DNA of 64,000 nucleotides from Dendrolimus kikuchii (Eukaryota; Arthropoda; Insecta; Lepidoptera; Lasiocampidae): contig CM034389.1 in the NCBI GenBank assembly GCA_019925095.2, positions 24,912,935-24,976,934 on the forward strand, given 5' to 3'. A program made the translations under genes and the position numbers. Of this stretch, positions 30,000-41,000 are shown piece after piece. A model generated the notes under the pieces. It saw nothing but the letters and a program-made list of their open reading frames with translations, was not told the origin of the DNA and made no database searches. Each line of letters opens with the position of its first letter. Within the stretch, counting starts at the first letter, position 1.

Positions 30000-30900
30000 A
30001 AATTAAAAAAACAGTAATTATATAAACAGTTTATTGATAAATCAAAGCCATAAAGGACCCAAAAAAAATAAAACTAGACATTTTATTATGAGTAAGTTTG
30101 GGGGCTGTCTGCAAGAGATCGATTTAAGCAATAAAGCCACCTTTAGGTTCAAGTAATATTATATCAAGTATGTAAGAACCTAATTTTTAATTGATGGTGA
30201 ATAATAAAGGACTTTTCATTGATATAATCTAAAATTATTTTCACATTAAAATAGAAACACTATAAAAACCACATAATTCCCTTATAACCAAAATCAAGGC
30301 TAATTTAATATATTCAAGTATTACTGTCGCACTGTATCGCGAAAAAGAGCCAGATTGGTTGGCAACGAATATACATATGTACATATCGAGACAAATTCGC
30401 AACCAAATTGTCACCATTAATATTCTTGGAAAAACGTCTGCAGATTCAAACTATAATCTTTTATATGTCTACACTCTCTTCGTTGTTATAGAGCTAGTAT
30501 TTGATCTTATGGATCTTACTGAGTCCTTTATTGTACACTTTATAAATCCGAGGTTAGAACTCTGCTTTTCATTGCGAATACGAGGAAAGTAAATAAAAAC
30601 TAATTAGTTAAAAGAACAACTACTTCGCTAATAAAATTTGATGAACTCATTTAATACGTAACATTTGAAACGTCAAATAAAATTCTTTCTCTATGACATT
30701 GTACCAGCCAGTATTTTTTGTCACTGATGTTAGTAAATAATTGGCTCAAATTTATGTAAATGAAATAACAATTTAATGAAAAGTAATTTATAACTGTAAA
30801 ATGATGTTACTAAACTGTTGAAATTTTTTTATCATAATTTATAACGCGACTTAACACTGGCTGTAAAAAAAAGTTGGGACATAAGTTGTATTATCTATGG
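30000..30900. other. AT-rich DNA; family E LINE end at about 30095-30215
   Basis: CTGCAAGAGATCGATTTAAG, GCAATAAAGCCACC and TGGTGAATAATAAAGGAC match the family E tail. The remainder, including 30359-30592, has an open frame without family resemblance. Confidence 0.45.
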
Positions 30901-30904
30901 TTCG

Positions 30905-31195
30905 GATAGTTTTTGTTTTTTTTTTGAGTTTTTGGCGGGAACTGACAGCACGTCGTGCTGTGCAGTTTTATTTTCTAAAAATGTGTAAAATTACTCTAAA
31001 ATGAACAATAGTTATAGGATATTAATAGTTTTTGAGTAGTAATTATGTGTTTTTGTGAGGAATGTCAACTGTATAGTCAAATGTGGCCTTTCGAATTTTG
31101 ACAAGAACTCCGTTTAATGGTGTGGATTGTAGCCTACAATACAACTGCGCCTGGCTTAAAGGCCTAGATTCCAAGCCTTAAACATAAAAAAAATG
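30905..31195 (+). mobile_element. A-tailed retroposon, second copy at 57.5 kb
   Basis: Starts GAGTTTTTGGCGGGAACTGA, contains ACTCTAAAATGAACAATAGT and GACAAGAACTCCGTTTAATG, and ends CCAAGCCTTAAACATAAAAA. The copy at 57495-57780 is inverted. Poly(A)-like ends suggest retroposition. Confidence 0.65.
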
Positions 31196-31794
31196 AATTT
31201 TTTGACAGCAAGGAAAATTGTTTCCCAGGGACGAAAAGCACTGGTTTCATCACTGTAATCAGGCAACTCCAAGCTTACTTTCAGAATATGACACAAGCCT
31301 TGTACTGGGATATGTGTCGCAAAGTCGGAGAAGACTACGTTCAGTTATGGACAACAGTTAGGAGAAAACGATGATTCGCAATAATTAACAATAAGGAAGA
31401 AATAATATTTTCTTAAGTTTTCGCGACTTGTATACATAATAAAACTACGTTTTAACGGTTTTAAGCGCGGTAATTTTATTTGATTTTGGTTTTTCCGACG
31501 TTTCGGCCACTTTTCAGTGGCCGTGATCACGGAAGACAAAGATGTCAAGTGTCAACGAGTATTGTTAAAGTTTTATTTAGCCTACCGCCAACTTATTAAT
31601 TATAATTATTTAATTTTTAATTTTGTTTATGGTTATTATTTAATCTATGGGAGCCTAATCTAATTTACTACCGCTTCGCAACATGTTATGGCTTGAAGAG
31701 AAGAAGCGGCGCAAGAAACTCTTCAGCAAACATGCCTAGCTCTAATAATTTTATATAATATTCAAATGGGTGGAAGGAAAAATAAAAGTAATTA

Positions 31795-32330
31795 TCAGTC
31801 AAGTTGGTTTGTGTTCCGTTGTACGCAGAAAGAGCTCACAGTGTCCTGAGGTCTGGCAGCTGGTTTTTGCTGGGTTTGGGTCTTAATAGTTTTGATAATT
31901 GGATCCCAAACAGGTGGTACTTGCCAACCATCTTCTCTATTGAAATTTGGGTGTTTTTTGATTTCAATAGCCTCACGCATCATTCTAGGTATGAAACGAT
32001 TCTCTTTCGCGAGGATTTGTGGGTTATCGAATCTGATGTAGTGGTTGGGTTTATCCAGCGTGTGTTCATTGATCGCAGACTTCGTAGACCTTGTGTGTTT
32101 CATGTCAGCAATGTGTTCTTTTACTCGTGTTTTTATGCTCCTCTTTGTTTGCCCAATGTATGACAATCCACACTCACAATCAAGCTTGTAAACTCCTGCA
32201 TCCTGGAGTGGGATATTGCATTTCACAGGTCTCAGAAATTGGGTAATCTTTTTCTGCGGCTTGAAATATGTTTTGATTGAAGCTCGCCTGAGGATGTGAC
32301 CAATTCTGTCTGTGACCCCCTTGATGTAGG
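31795..32330 (-). pseudogene. Penelope-like ORF C-terminus (RT-endonuclease linker plus GIY-YIG)
   Basis: Begins TLPYIKGVTDRIGHILRRAS, the linker after the reverse transcriptase, then [20 protein letters not shown] as in copy 1. It is longer at the N-terminal side than copy 1. The frame is open but truncated, and the N-terminal residues before the linker come from the inverted arm. Confidence 0.83.
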
Positions 32331-32738
32331 GTAGGGTAGGGTAGGCAAGTACCACCTGTTTGGGATCCAATTATCAAAACTATTAAGACCCAAACCCAGC
32401 AAAAACCAGCTGCCAGACCTCAGGACACTGTGAGCTCTTTCTGCGTACAACGGAACACAAACCAACTTGACTGATAATTACTTTTATTTTTCCTTCCACC
32501 CATTTTAATATTATATAAAATTATTAGAGCTAGGCATGTTTGCTGAAGAGTTTCTTGCGCCGCTTCTTCTCTTCAAGCCATAACATGTTGCGAAGCGGTA
32601 GTAAATTAGATTAGGCTCCCATAGATTAAATAATAACCATAAACAAAATTAAAAATTAAATAATTAAAATTAATAAGTTGGCGGTAGGCTAAATAAAACT
32701 TTAACAATACTCGTTGACACTTGACATCTTTGTCTTCC

Positions 32739-32772
32739 GTGATCACGGCCACTGAAAAGTGGCCGAAACGTC
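32739..32772 (+). ncRNA. Hammerhead-ribozyme-like motif in Penelope-like terminal repeat (degenerate)
   Basis: A GGCCACT-GAAA-AGTGGCC hairpin is followed by GAAACGTC, with TTCC before and GGAA after that can form stem I. The catalytic CTGATGA is replaced by GTGATCAC. Penelope-like elements are known to carry hammerheads in their terminal repeats. The same motif occurs on the minus strand at 31495-31532 and 19010-19043, and in altered form at 56.25 kb. Activity is doubtful. Confidence 0.35.
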
Positions 32773-32849
32773 GGAAAAACCAAAATCAAATAAAATTACC
32801 GCGCTTAAAACCGTTAAAACGTAGTTTTATTAAGGAAGAAATACTTTTC

Positions 32850-33285
32850 ATCCTCTTACGAAAACATCGAGTTGAGGCCTCAAAGATTTTGTGCGAGTCT
32901 AAAACATTGTGACGTTATAATTTTATACAAGCAGAACAAGTAAAATAGCGCATTAATATATTGTTTCAAATGTAATTAAAATTATTTAATGATGATATTG
33001 TAGAAGTAAGGCGATGACATTGTACTTCTGTTTTAAAGTTTCTGGAGTGATAAAAAAAATCTTCGTTATGTAACAATTACAAACTAAATATTTCTTATTA
33101 AATATCCTTATTTGAAACTATACCTAATTGAGGTATTTCGTGTAATTGTTTTTTTATAATATTATTCATATGAGTCAGCTGTTAAAGTTCTCATAAAGAC
33201 CCAATAATTACATTTAAACTCGACACATATAAACGGTATTTTATTTAATATTAGGTAAATTGTCACTTATATAAGTAAACTTAAA
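32850..33285. other. AT-rich DNA, nothing recognised
   Basis: No exon, repeat or RNA signal can be supported. Confidence 0.35.
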
Positions 33286-33289
33286 TAAG

Positions 33290-33605
33290 TCTATACTAAT
33301 ATTATAAAGAGGTAAATGTCAAAGAAGCAAGTGAGGTGTGTAAGAATAAGCCTGAATGGCGCTCTGTTGTTCGTGCCTACCCCGCAAGGGAACTGGCGTG
33401 AAGTTATGTATGTATGTATAAAGAGGTAAAGTTTGTGAGTTTGTAACGTTGTAGGGGGTAATCTCTGGATCTACTAAACCGATTTAAAATTTTTTTACTG
33501 TTGGAAAGCTACGTTAACAGGGAGTGTCATAGGCTATATAACATGACGCTATATACCACGGGAGCGGGACAGAGCGCGGGTGAAACCGCGCCGGGCCGCT
33601 GGTAA
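33290..33605 (+). mobile_element. Helitron-like element interrupted by family B
   Basis: Starts TCTATACTAATATTATAAAG and ends with GTGAAACCGCGCCGGGCCGC and CTGGT, a CTAGT variant. The retroposon at 33317-33416 split it. Confidence 0.65.
33317..33416 (+). mobile_element. Family B retroposon with 14-bp target duplication
   Basis: TATAAAGAGGTAAA is present at 33303-33316 and 33417-33430. The insert ends in (TATG)n. The target lies in the 5' part of a Helitron. Confidence 0.85.
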
Positions 33606-33743
33606 GTAATAAATCCAAAAGAAGCTTACAGTACATTCGCTAGGTTATTTCAAGTTTTGTAGTGAAAACCAAGTAAAGTAAGTGAATGAAACTTATGTAA
33701 CGACGTGCGATGACGAGATATTCAACTCGATTATTTTTAGTTC

Positions 33744-34075
33744 TTTATTTCATGAGTTTAGCAGACAAGCAGATGGCCCACCTGATGGAAAGCGGTTTTT
33801 TTAATTTTATTATTGCAGGAGTTCAGCAGATAGGCAGACGGCCCACTAGATGGAAAGCGGTTACCATCACCTATGTACATTTGCAACATCAAAGGTGCTA
33901 CCAATGTGCTGCCGCTCTCTAAAAGGAGATTGGAACCTGGCCACTAATGCCGGAACACAACTCAAGGTTGTTATGGCGGCATACTATATTAGATCACTGA
34001 TGGTAGCCATCCAAGCGGGCAAATATCCTACCACCTGGATGTGGGATGTTTTAGTCGGCTCTTGTCGGAAATTGT
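33744..34075 (-). mobile_element. Two adjacent family A copies
   Basis: A short 3' piece at 33744-33795 (ATGGCCCACCTGATGGAAAG) stops at AGCGGTTT, and a longer copy follows directly at 33797 with TTATTGCAGGAGTTCAGC. This suggests that one copy landed next to or inside another. Confidence 0.65.
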
Positions 34076-34079
34076 ATTC

Positions 34080-35190
34080 TTATCTATCTTATCTATTATA
34101 TTTAACGATTGTTAAAATATGTCCATAACTATCGATATTTTTCACTCGCATTCAGTGATTTTGAGTCCAGCACTCACGTACTGCACTCCAGCACAGCAAA
34201 GCTTACCTTCAGACGTTGTTTGTGATTAGTCTTAATTTTAGAATTTGTCTTGGTTGTTTTTTATTTTTATTTAAATATATTTTACTTTGAAAGTTCTATT
34301 TATTATTGTGTCACATAGACTTTGTTGTTGTAGTTTTAAATAAATCTTTGTTCTTCCTTCAGTCTATTTTATTTGTCTAAGGTTCTTTCTTTCCTAATTT
34401 CATAGCTTCTCACTACCGTATCACTTATCAAGTCAATTAAGTTGACTTGCAACAATCAGGTAACATCTCGATTATTCCATCGACGAGCCAGTCGATTATT
34501 GACTACACTGTAGTTTTGTGTTGATTGCGATAATTTCGATTGTGTAAACCTCTGAGAATTGCCCGTCGCTACACTATGGTGGTATATCTTATAAGGCTTC
34601 AAAGCCGTGAGTGATATTTTAATTTTAAGGCGAAATATATTAAAACGACTGAAGTGAAAAAAGTGATACCGTAAGGATTCTAAGTCAGAGACTTAATGAT
34701 ATAATCTATGTAAAAGTTAGCCGGGTGTGCAGCGACCGCGCCCTGCCCTACTCCATTTGGCGCGGATTGCTTTTACAAATTTGTTTATCTGCATAATATG
34801 CAGTCACATAATCTCGCAGCCTTGTTGTCTATTTTGAATTGTACCTGACTGTACAATCTGGTGACAATTTGGAAATTAAAATTAGATTTATCAATTCTTT
34901 GTAATAGAAAGATTAGGCTCTATTCTTAGCCGCTGAGGCTAAGCAGGCAATGCGTGTTATCAATACCGAACTCAACTGTAAATATATAAGTCTGGTCTTG
35001 ACAATCACAGTGCGCGCATATCTTTAGAGGCTTACGCGAGCAAAACCTACAGGTTTTAAAAGCTGGACCTGATCCTTTGAACACTCAAGAAATCAGATGC
35101 ACTAAAGATTGAATTAGTTAGGCGGCGTTCATAAACATTGTGGGCTGCGTACAGCACTGTACGTAACCGACGATTATTTATTACGCAAAT
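34080..35190. other. Mostly unique AT-rich DNA with a promoter-like site
   Basis: Few repeats are visible. TATATAAG at 34983 with an initiator-like TCACAGT 22 bp later is listed separately. GCGACCGCG and CATTTGGCGCGG near 34735 recur around 56.76 kb. Confidence 0.4.
34983..35011 (+). promoter_or_regulatory. Core-promoter-like TATA plus initiator
   Basis: TATATAAG (34983-34990) and TCACAGT (35005-35011) are spaced 24 bp from TATA start to the initiator A, fitting insect core promoters. No coding exon downstream could be found in the window. Confidence 0.25.
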
Positions 35191-35196
35191 GCATTA

Positions 35197-36275
35197 GGGT
35201 GCCTTTCCACCATAGATGTGCTATGCGACGTTGCTATGGATGTGTTTGATATCCACTCTTACATCACGTACATGGCATAATTTATTGCTTAATAGTACAT
35301 TATGGTACTAGTGTGTAACATTGGTGATTACCGCCGAGGCGCCATTGAGACTCGAGCCGTAGGCGAGGGTCTTAAGAGAGCCGAGGACGGTAATCATCAA
35401 TACACACGTGTATCATACGACGTTTTTCAACACACTTGTGAATAAAATAACAACAAAAACTCATTTTATTTAGTAGATAAAAAAAAGTTATATATGAGTG
35501 AAAGTTTTATTTATTAAACACGTACGAGTTAAAATTATCTATTTAAATAAGAAGTTGCATGAAATGAGCAAGCAATAGGAACTTTAATTTATTTGTTCTA
35601 TAGAACACGATCTTTTTTTTTGAAAAAAAAAACTTTTTTACGAACAAAGCAACTCAACCAATAAAATTTAAAAAAAAATCTATAACTCACTAGTGAGTTA
35701 TAATGTTTTTTACTCACAGTTTGATAATGGGTGTCATTCTGTGCCTAATTGCGGTGACCATAGAGCCACTTTATGAGCAAGTGTGTTGAAAATAATTTAA
35801 CATTTAACTTAAGAGTATATGTACAGAAGTTTTAAGTGCTACATGAAAATATATAAAACCTAGACATGTTCGTAGATGCATCTTCGAAGGTTTTGCCTGT
35901 TTTCTCTATTGATCGATTTTGGAACGTACATGGACTATTCAGTTTTAATCTTGCTATTATGTAGCAATAAATTGTTCCATGTAACTGACGTAACATCCAC
36001 CAATCATATTCATTGGTTCACATATCATAGCACTGGTGGAAACTGATTCAACTAAACTACGTTTTTTATATGAAATGATGCGTGCTATAGACGCGTGCTT
36101 TCCCTATCGTCGATACGTCGCATAGCTAGAGCTGCGCATCTTCCTCGCACAGCTTGCGGCGGCGCATTTTCATAGCACATCTTACTCGCTCCGCTACATA
36201 GCTTAGCATTAGTGGAAATAGTCAACTAGTTTCGTAGCTTTCGCAGTATAGCATATCTCTGGTGGAAAGGCACTC
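35197..36275. mobile_element. Harbinger-like element with TTA target duplication
   Basis: Ends GGGTGCCTTTCCACCATAGA and (inverted) GAGTGCCTTTCCACCAGAGA, with TTA at 35194-35196 and 36276-36278. No transposase. The interior holds further inverted pairs, such as TTTTCAACACACTTG at 35423 mirrored at about 35785, and GTGTGTAACATTGGTGATTA mirrored near 35390-35410, so other MITEs are nested. Confidence 0.75.
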
Positions 36276-36279
36276 TTAT

Positions 36280-37370
36280 AGTGATGTCTCTTATGTTACT
36301 GCTACATTTGGGATAATGTTAGTGTTAGTGGCTGTTTCACGCAGATTAAGAGTTGGGTGTAATGCGTTATTGTGATGCAACATTATTATTAATTGTTAAC
36401 GACGTTAAACATTAACAGATAAAGTATGTGTATACACTAATGCGGCTATTGGTTAACGGCGCTATTTTTAACGCTATAAATAATACGACCACTGCTGATC
36501 CAGAAATTCTACCATTTGACATTCTATTGTTTAAAACATATTTTTAGACTTTTTTTTTAACTGGAAGGGCGTAATTTTTTATTATTTTGATATAAATAGC
36601 AATAATGACAATTTTTTTACCATAATTGTTAAAGGCATGATCACCCAATAGAGTTAGGTTGGATACGAGCTTTTTAAATCTCTTTCGACGTTAAACAGAC
36701 ACTCTAATAAAGCCCAAAAAGAACCGGCGAAAAAGGCACCGCGGGAAATTTTATTCAGTTCTTGGACGCTTGACATGCAATAAACGCGAAGATTGGAATG
36801 TTCCTGCTTTATTACAAATTAGATTTAAGTCTCCCGAGACAGTTCAAGAAATTCGTTTTGTTTATTTATTTTTTTGTGCGACGTTTGTTTATTTCAGGCA
36901 ATAAGACTTAGGCGGCGAACTGTTACAAATTTTGTGAGCTGAGCATGGCATGATGCTGTACGCGTCTAGCGAATGTTTATTAAGAAAAATTATTATCGTG
37001 GTCTGTCGCATACGCCTGAAGCTATAGGCGCCGTCCATATGTCAGGGGTCTAAGACGGATCACTAATATATTTTTATAGAAACTATTTGCCAGTCACGTA
37101 CAGCGTCTAACAATTAATTGTTAAGTTAATAATAATTAACTAATACTAAAATGGTTCTACTATACCAAAATGGATTTATTAGACGATAAGCTAGACTCGG
37201 TAACTAGACTTAGCCCTTGTGTGCACCACCGCGCCGACACGCGGCGGCGGAGAGGTTGCGGCGCGGTGACAGTGTCTTGTACACGCGCTTTTAAATGATT
37301 ATAGGTAAAGTAATATTAAAAAACTAGTTTCACTTATTAATTATTAGTTTGTAATATGTCTTTTAATATT
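36280..37370. other. Mostly unique DNA with a GC-rich patch
   Basis: A GC-rich patch at 37210-37290 (CACCACCGCGCCGACACGCG and GCGCGGTGACAGTG) has inverted character. No exon could be supported. Confidence 0.35.
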
Positions 37371-37372
37371 AT

Positions 37373-37692
37373 ACTAGTGGTCGCCCGTGGTCGAAATTCG
37401 ACCATAATAATAAATGTATATAATAATTATACTTCTATAATCACAGGTTTCGCCAAGGTTACACTGTTAATTTGACTTGAACAATAAACAAAAGAGTATA
37501 TATGCGTGTGTGTGTCAAATAGATGGTAGTGTGTGTAATGTTTTTTTTAGGGATTTAATGTATTTTTATGCATAATTTTAGAAAAATATTAGCATTCGTC
37601 GCTTCTTCTCTATATAAACTATAAGTGTGTGAAATTTTATACTCCTCCGTCCGCGCAACTTTCGTAAAAAGGGGTACAACGATTTTCTTCAG
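37373..37692 (-). mobile_element. Family G Helitron-like element
   Basis: The minus-strand end is GGGCGACCACTAGT with hairpin GGTCGAA/TTCGACC. CGGACGGAGGAGTATAAAAT lies near its other side. It abuts the 3' end of the Kunitz gene. Confidence 0.7.
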
Positions 37693-37695
37693 GTA

Positions 37696-37701
37696 TTTAA
37701 T
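37696..37701 (-). terminator. Possible polyadenylation signal of Kunitz gene
   Basis: ATTAAA on the minus strand about 178 bp past the stop codon, at the edge of a Helitron-like insertion. No other candidate hexamer lies between it and the stop. Confidence 0.35.
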
Positions 37702-37878
37702 AATGTATGTCATTAGCCATTCTACGCATTTTCTTTTAATATCTAAATTATCTTAACACTTATTTAAAAAAAATTGCTTCATCCTCTACTAGGGTTGTTT
37801 GGAAGAAATTATCACTGATAATATCGTCTTTTGTGTGAAATTACAAGACTAAGTTCTAGTCTAGTTAGACAGATGATA

Positions 37879-38017
37879 CTAAGCCCATCCGCCGCACTCT
37901 TCGTAACATTCTCTTTCAGTTGCGAAGTTGTTGGCTACCGTGGGTATGGGCACCGATGGGCAATGATCCGACCATCTGATTTCAAAACAGTTTTTCATGT
38001 ACCAATTGAAGACGTAT
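37879..38017 (-). CDS. Kunitz gene exon 3: Cys3-Cys6 segment
   Basis: The acceptor is TTCTTTCAG. The first A completes Arg52 of the RYVFN motif. The exon carries Cys62, 71, 89 and 93 plus the NNFATERECYEEC core, and stops with TAG at 37879. The R-Y-x-(F/Y)-N spacing to the next Cys is the same as in BPTI, which supports this junction. Confidence 0.82.
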
Positions 38018-41000
38018 CTGAAAGAATTCAAACAATCAAACATACCACTAAACGGGTTCGCATTTTTAATGAAAAGATCAGTAACACCCAATTGCACTGT
38101 GTCAGGTTACAGAAGACGTATATCACATTTTAGTGGAGAGCGTACGTAACGAGATTGAAAGAAATTTGTTAGGACGTGACTTGCACGAAATTGGTGCCTG
38201 TAATAGTATCCTAGCATATCCCCTATCGGATGATGCCAGGATGCTATACAATCTAGTTAAAGTAGGTATTAAGCGGCGGTTCCACCGGATGGGACGCCGT
38301 CTCCTCCTTCTGCGAGCAAGTCATGTTCGCGAAGGAGGAGGCGGAACGGAAGCGTGAGCGTAGTTCCCTGCTCCGCTCCCGCCAAAGGAGGACGCGCCGA
38401 TGCCGGAGGTCAGACAGTGATCTTCAGCCGCCGTAGGCGGGCGGCGCGGGTGGGGCCCCTAGAGGTATAGGGGTTCTCACTCACCCGCACATGGCGTCGA
38501 GATGAGAGCGCGAGTGTTCCGCGCGCGCTCATCTCTCTTCCCGTGGGGCGCGTTACAGACCGCCCCACGCATAGACTAGATTTAGCAGTAGCCGGGGGAT
38601 ACGTCCTCCGGCATAGGAAGAGGCCCAGTGAGGGGGGCCCACGCCTGCCAGGGCACGCGGAGTTGGGAATCTCGCATTCACGTAGCCCTGGCATAAGGCG
38701 CAGGATGGAACACCCAGGGGTTTTAGTGGGTATCCCTAACTAGGGCGTGGTAACAGTGTGGCACCGGTTCTGACCGGGCACGCTAGTGCCACCCCCGATC
38801 TGGCGAATCCCACACTCACACGGGTCGCGAACATCCCCCCAGGCTTCTGTGCCTGTCGCGGCTTAGTCCTCAAACGGATTTCCCCTGGTCAAAAAAAAAT
38901 TAAGTGTGTTTTTCCTATGAGGGTGGCATGGTCAATACCGACCAAACCCTCTTATAAATAAAGAGAAAAAAAAAAGTTTTATATACTGCATCGCCTCCCC
39001 AATAACTTGCGTAAATGGTTGGCGGACAGCGCACAACGATGGGTGGCGTAAAGTTGATAGACGTCAACTTTTTCGTTGTTGGACGACGGAACGCAAAAAG
39101 TAGAACTTTTATTTTCATACTAGTATATGTCCGGGACTTCGTCTACGCTTGACTTGAAGTTCCCGCGGGATTCCCGGCAAAGTACCACAGCATTTGAAAA
39201 AGAATGTAAGCTATCGTTTTAGTGAAAGCTGTGTCGGAATAAGCTAATTTTTATGCACCCGAATAACAACAAAACGCTTCCGCGAAAATTTCCGGGATAA
39301 GAAATATCCCAACATTTTATTAAATAAAATTTACTATCGATCAGCGAAAAAATAACGTTATAATTCGATTTTCTTTCTGGCCATTTGAAATAATTCACAG
39401 TATAATTCCCGCGGGATTCCTAGGGTAAATAGCGCAGATTTTAAGTCTACGAATTTGCTGTTGATCAGCGAAAACCGCATCGAAATCGACCCAGTAGTTT
39501 TTACTTGAATCCCGAACAAATAGCCAAACCGATAAACAGATATCAAATCTAAAAAAAATGCATCGTGTTATTATAATATTACAGATATTATATATACACA
39601 TTACATACGTAAAACCTGTTTTTACTTACAAAATGAATTTTTGATTATAATTTTAGTTAATTTGTGTGTTTTAGAATAGATGGTTAATCTAAAACTTTTT
39701 TATTTTAATATCATTATTTAAAAAATTCTGTTATATTTTGATATCTAACTTTAGTCGACCTTTAAGTTGATTATAACATTTAAACATTATTAAATATTGT
39801 AATTAATTACAAAAATCGTGTGTTGTACCAAAATGACCCTTTAAGAAAAAGCAATATATAGACGTTGTAGCGCAGCCAGCACCGCGCGCCTCCCTATTTA
39901 GATCGGTTCGACTCCGGCGCGCTAATCGATAAATATTAATAATCTGTATGAGAGTCTCCCGATGGCAGCAATGTGCTACGCACGTACACCACGCGTATAT
40001 ACGCTATAACGTATCTATAATAAGTTACGTTTGCAATACATTGATAATTCACATAATTGTGTTACAGCAATATACCTACATAATACTTGCCTCTTTTGAT
40101 GTGGCCATTTATTTCTTACACTATATTCAATCAAACAATGCTTCTCTTTTGGCGTAATTTGACAAAGCTCTGGTTGTACTGAAAAAGAGATAGTTGTCTA
40201 ATTTAAAGTATATATTTTTTTTTTTGTAATAAACCAAATAATCATTTATTTTCTATTTTAAATAAATTAAACTAAAAATAAACTATATATACAAACTAAA
40301 ATTAAAGTATAAAATCTAGTTCTAGACCGCTCTCAGTCGGAAACGTGCCCAAAAGACTGGCCACATTGCCTGTCCGCATGGCAATGCTGATGCGCTGTGC
40401 GAGGTATAAACCAGTCTTTTGGTCACGTGAGACATCCACCAGACGTTTGACTATGTCCCGATAAAGCTTGTGCGCCTCAGGCCCCCATGGTCCCAGGGTC
40501 TATTTATAGTATATTTTATATAGTATAACAGTTGTGCCACGCAGTGTTTCGGGCTCTATTCTGAACACTACTTCAGTTTCTGTTGTCTAAAAATGAGTCG
40601 TAATCTTTCGCTGGGCCATGCCCGCACTCTGTACCGAGGCCCTAAATTAGCGTTCTAATGTTGGACACTTCCAATTCTAGCTTTAGAACAATGTTCAAGC
40701 AAAAAGGTACCGAGTTAACTCCGGGCCAATGTAACAGAAGTATGATTGTAGGTATTTTACTGAGGCCAAACGACGGGACTTTTGTTGCAGCTCGAAAAGG
40801 CACATTTCACAAAGTATATTTTAAAATAAACAATTGTTGCTGAAAATAAACAATCTTCTACAATTGTTGCTCACTTTTCATCAATATTATTAATATGTAT
40901 TTGAAAAAAAATGATGTAACATTAAATTTATTCCGTAATATAATATTCCCTTCAATTACCTACCGCCTTTAATAAATTTGTAACACCACTGATTGTAAAC

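Larger units (their letters stand above)
31405..32831. mobile_element. Penelope-like element copy 2, large inverted repeat, 12-bp target duplication
   Basis: AAGGAAGAAATA flanks it at 31393-31404 and 32832-32843. Arms 31440-31926 and 32345-32831 are near-identical and inverted (about 487 bp each) around a 418-bp unique core that carries more of the coding region. The whole is one insertion because a single target duplication surrounds it. Confidence 0.85.

Noticed and set aside
31200..31390. Short frame after an acceptor-like CTTTCAG (CRKVGEDYVQLWTTVRRKR)
   Set aside because: No matching upstream exon, no family resemblance, and it ends at a Penelope-like insertion. It cannot be supported.
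32323..32347. TAGGG repeats resembling telomeric DNA
   Set aside because: Most of it is the antisense of the TLPYIKG codons of the Penelope-like ORF. The insect telomere repeat is TTAGG, which does not match.
37831..38133. Plus-strand frame of 100 codons
   Set aside because: It is antisense to Kunitz exon 3 and shows no family resemblance.
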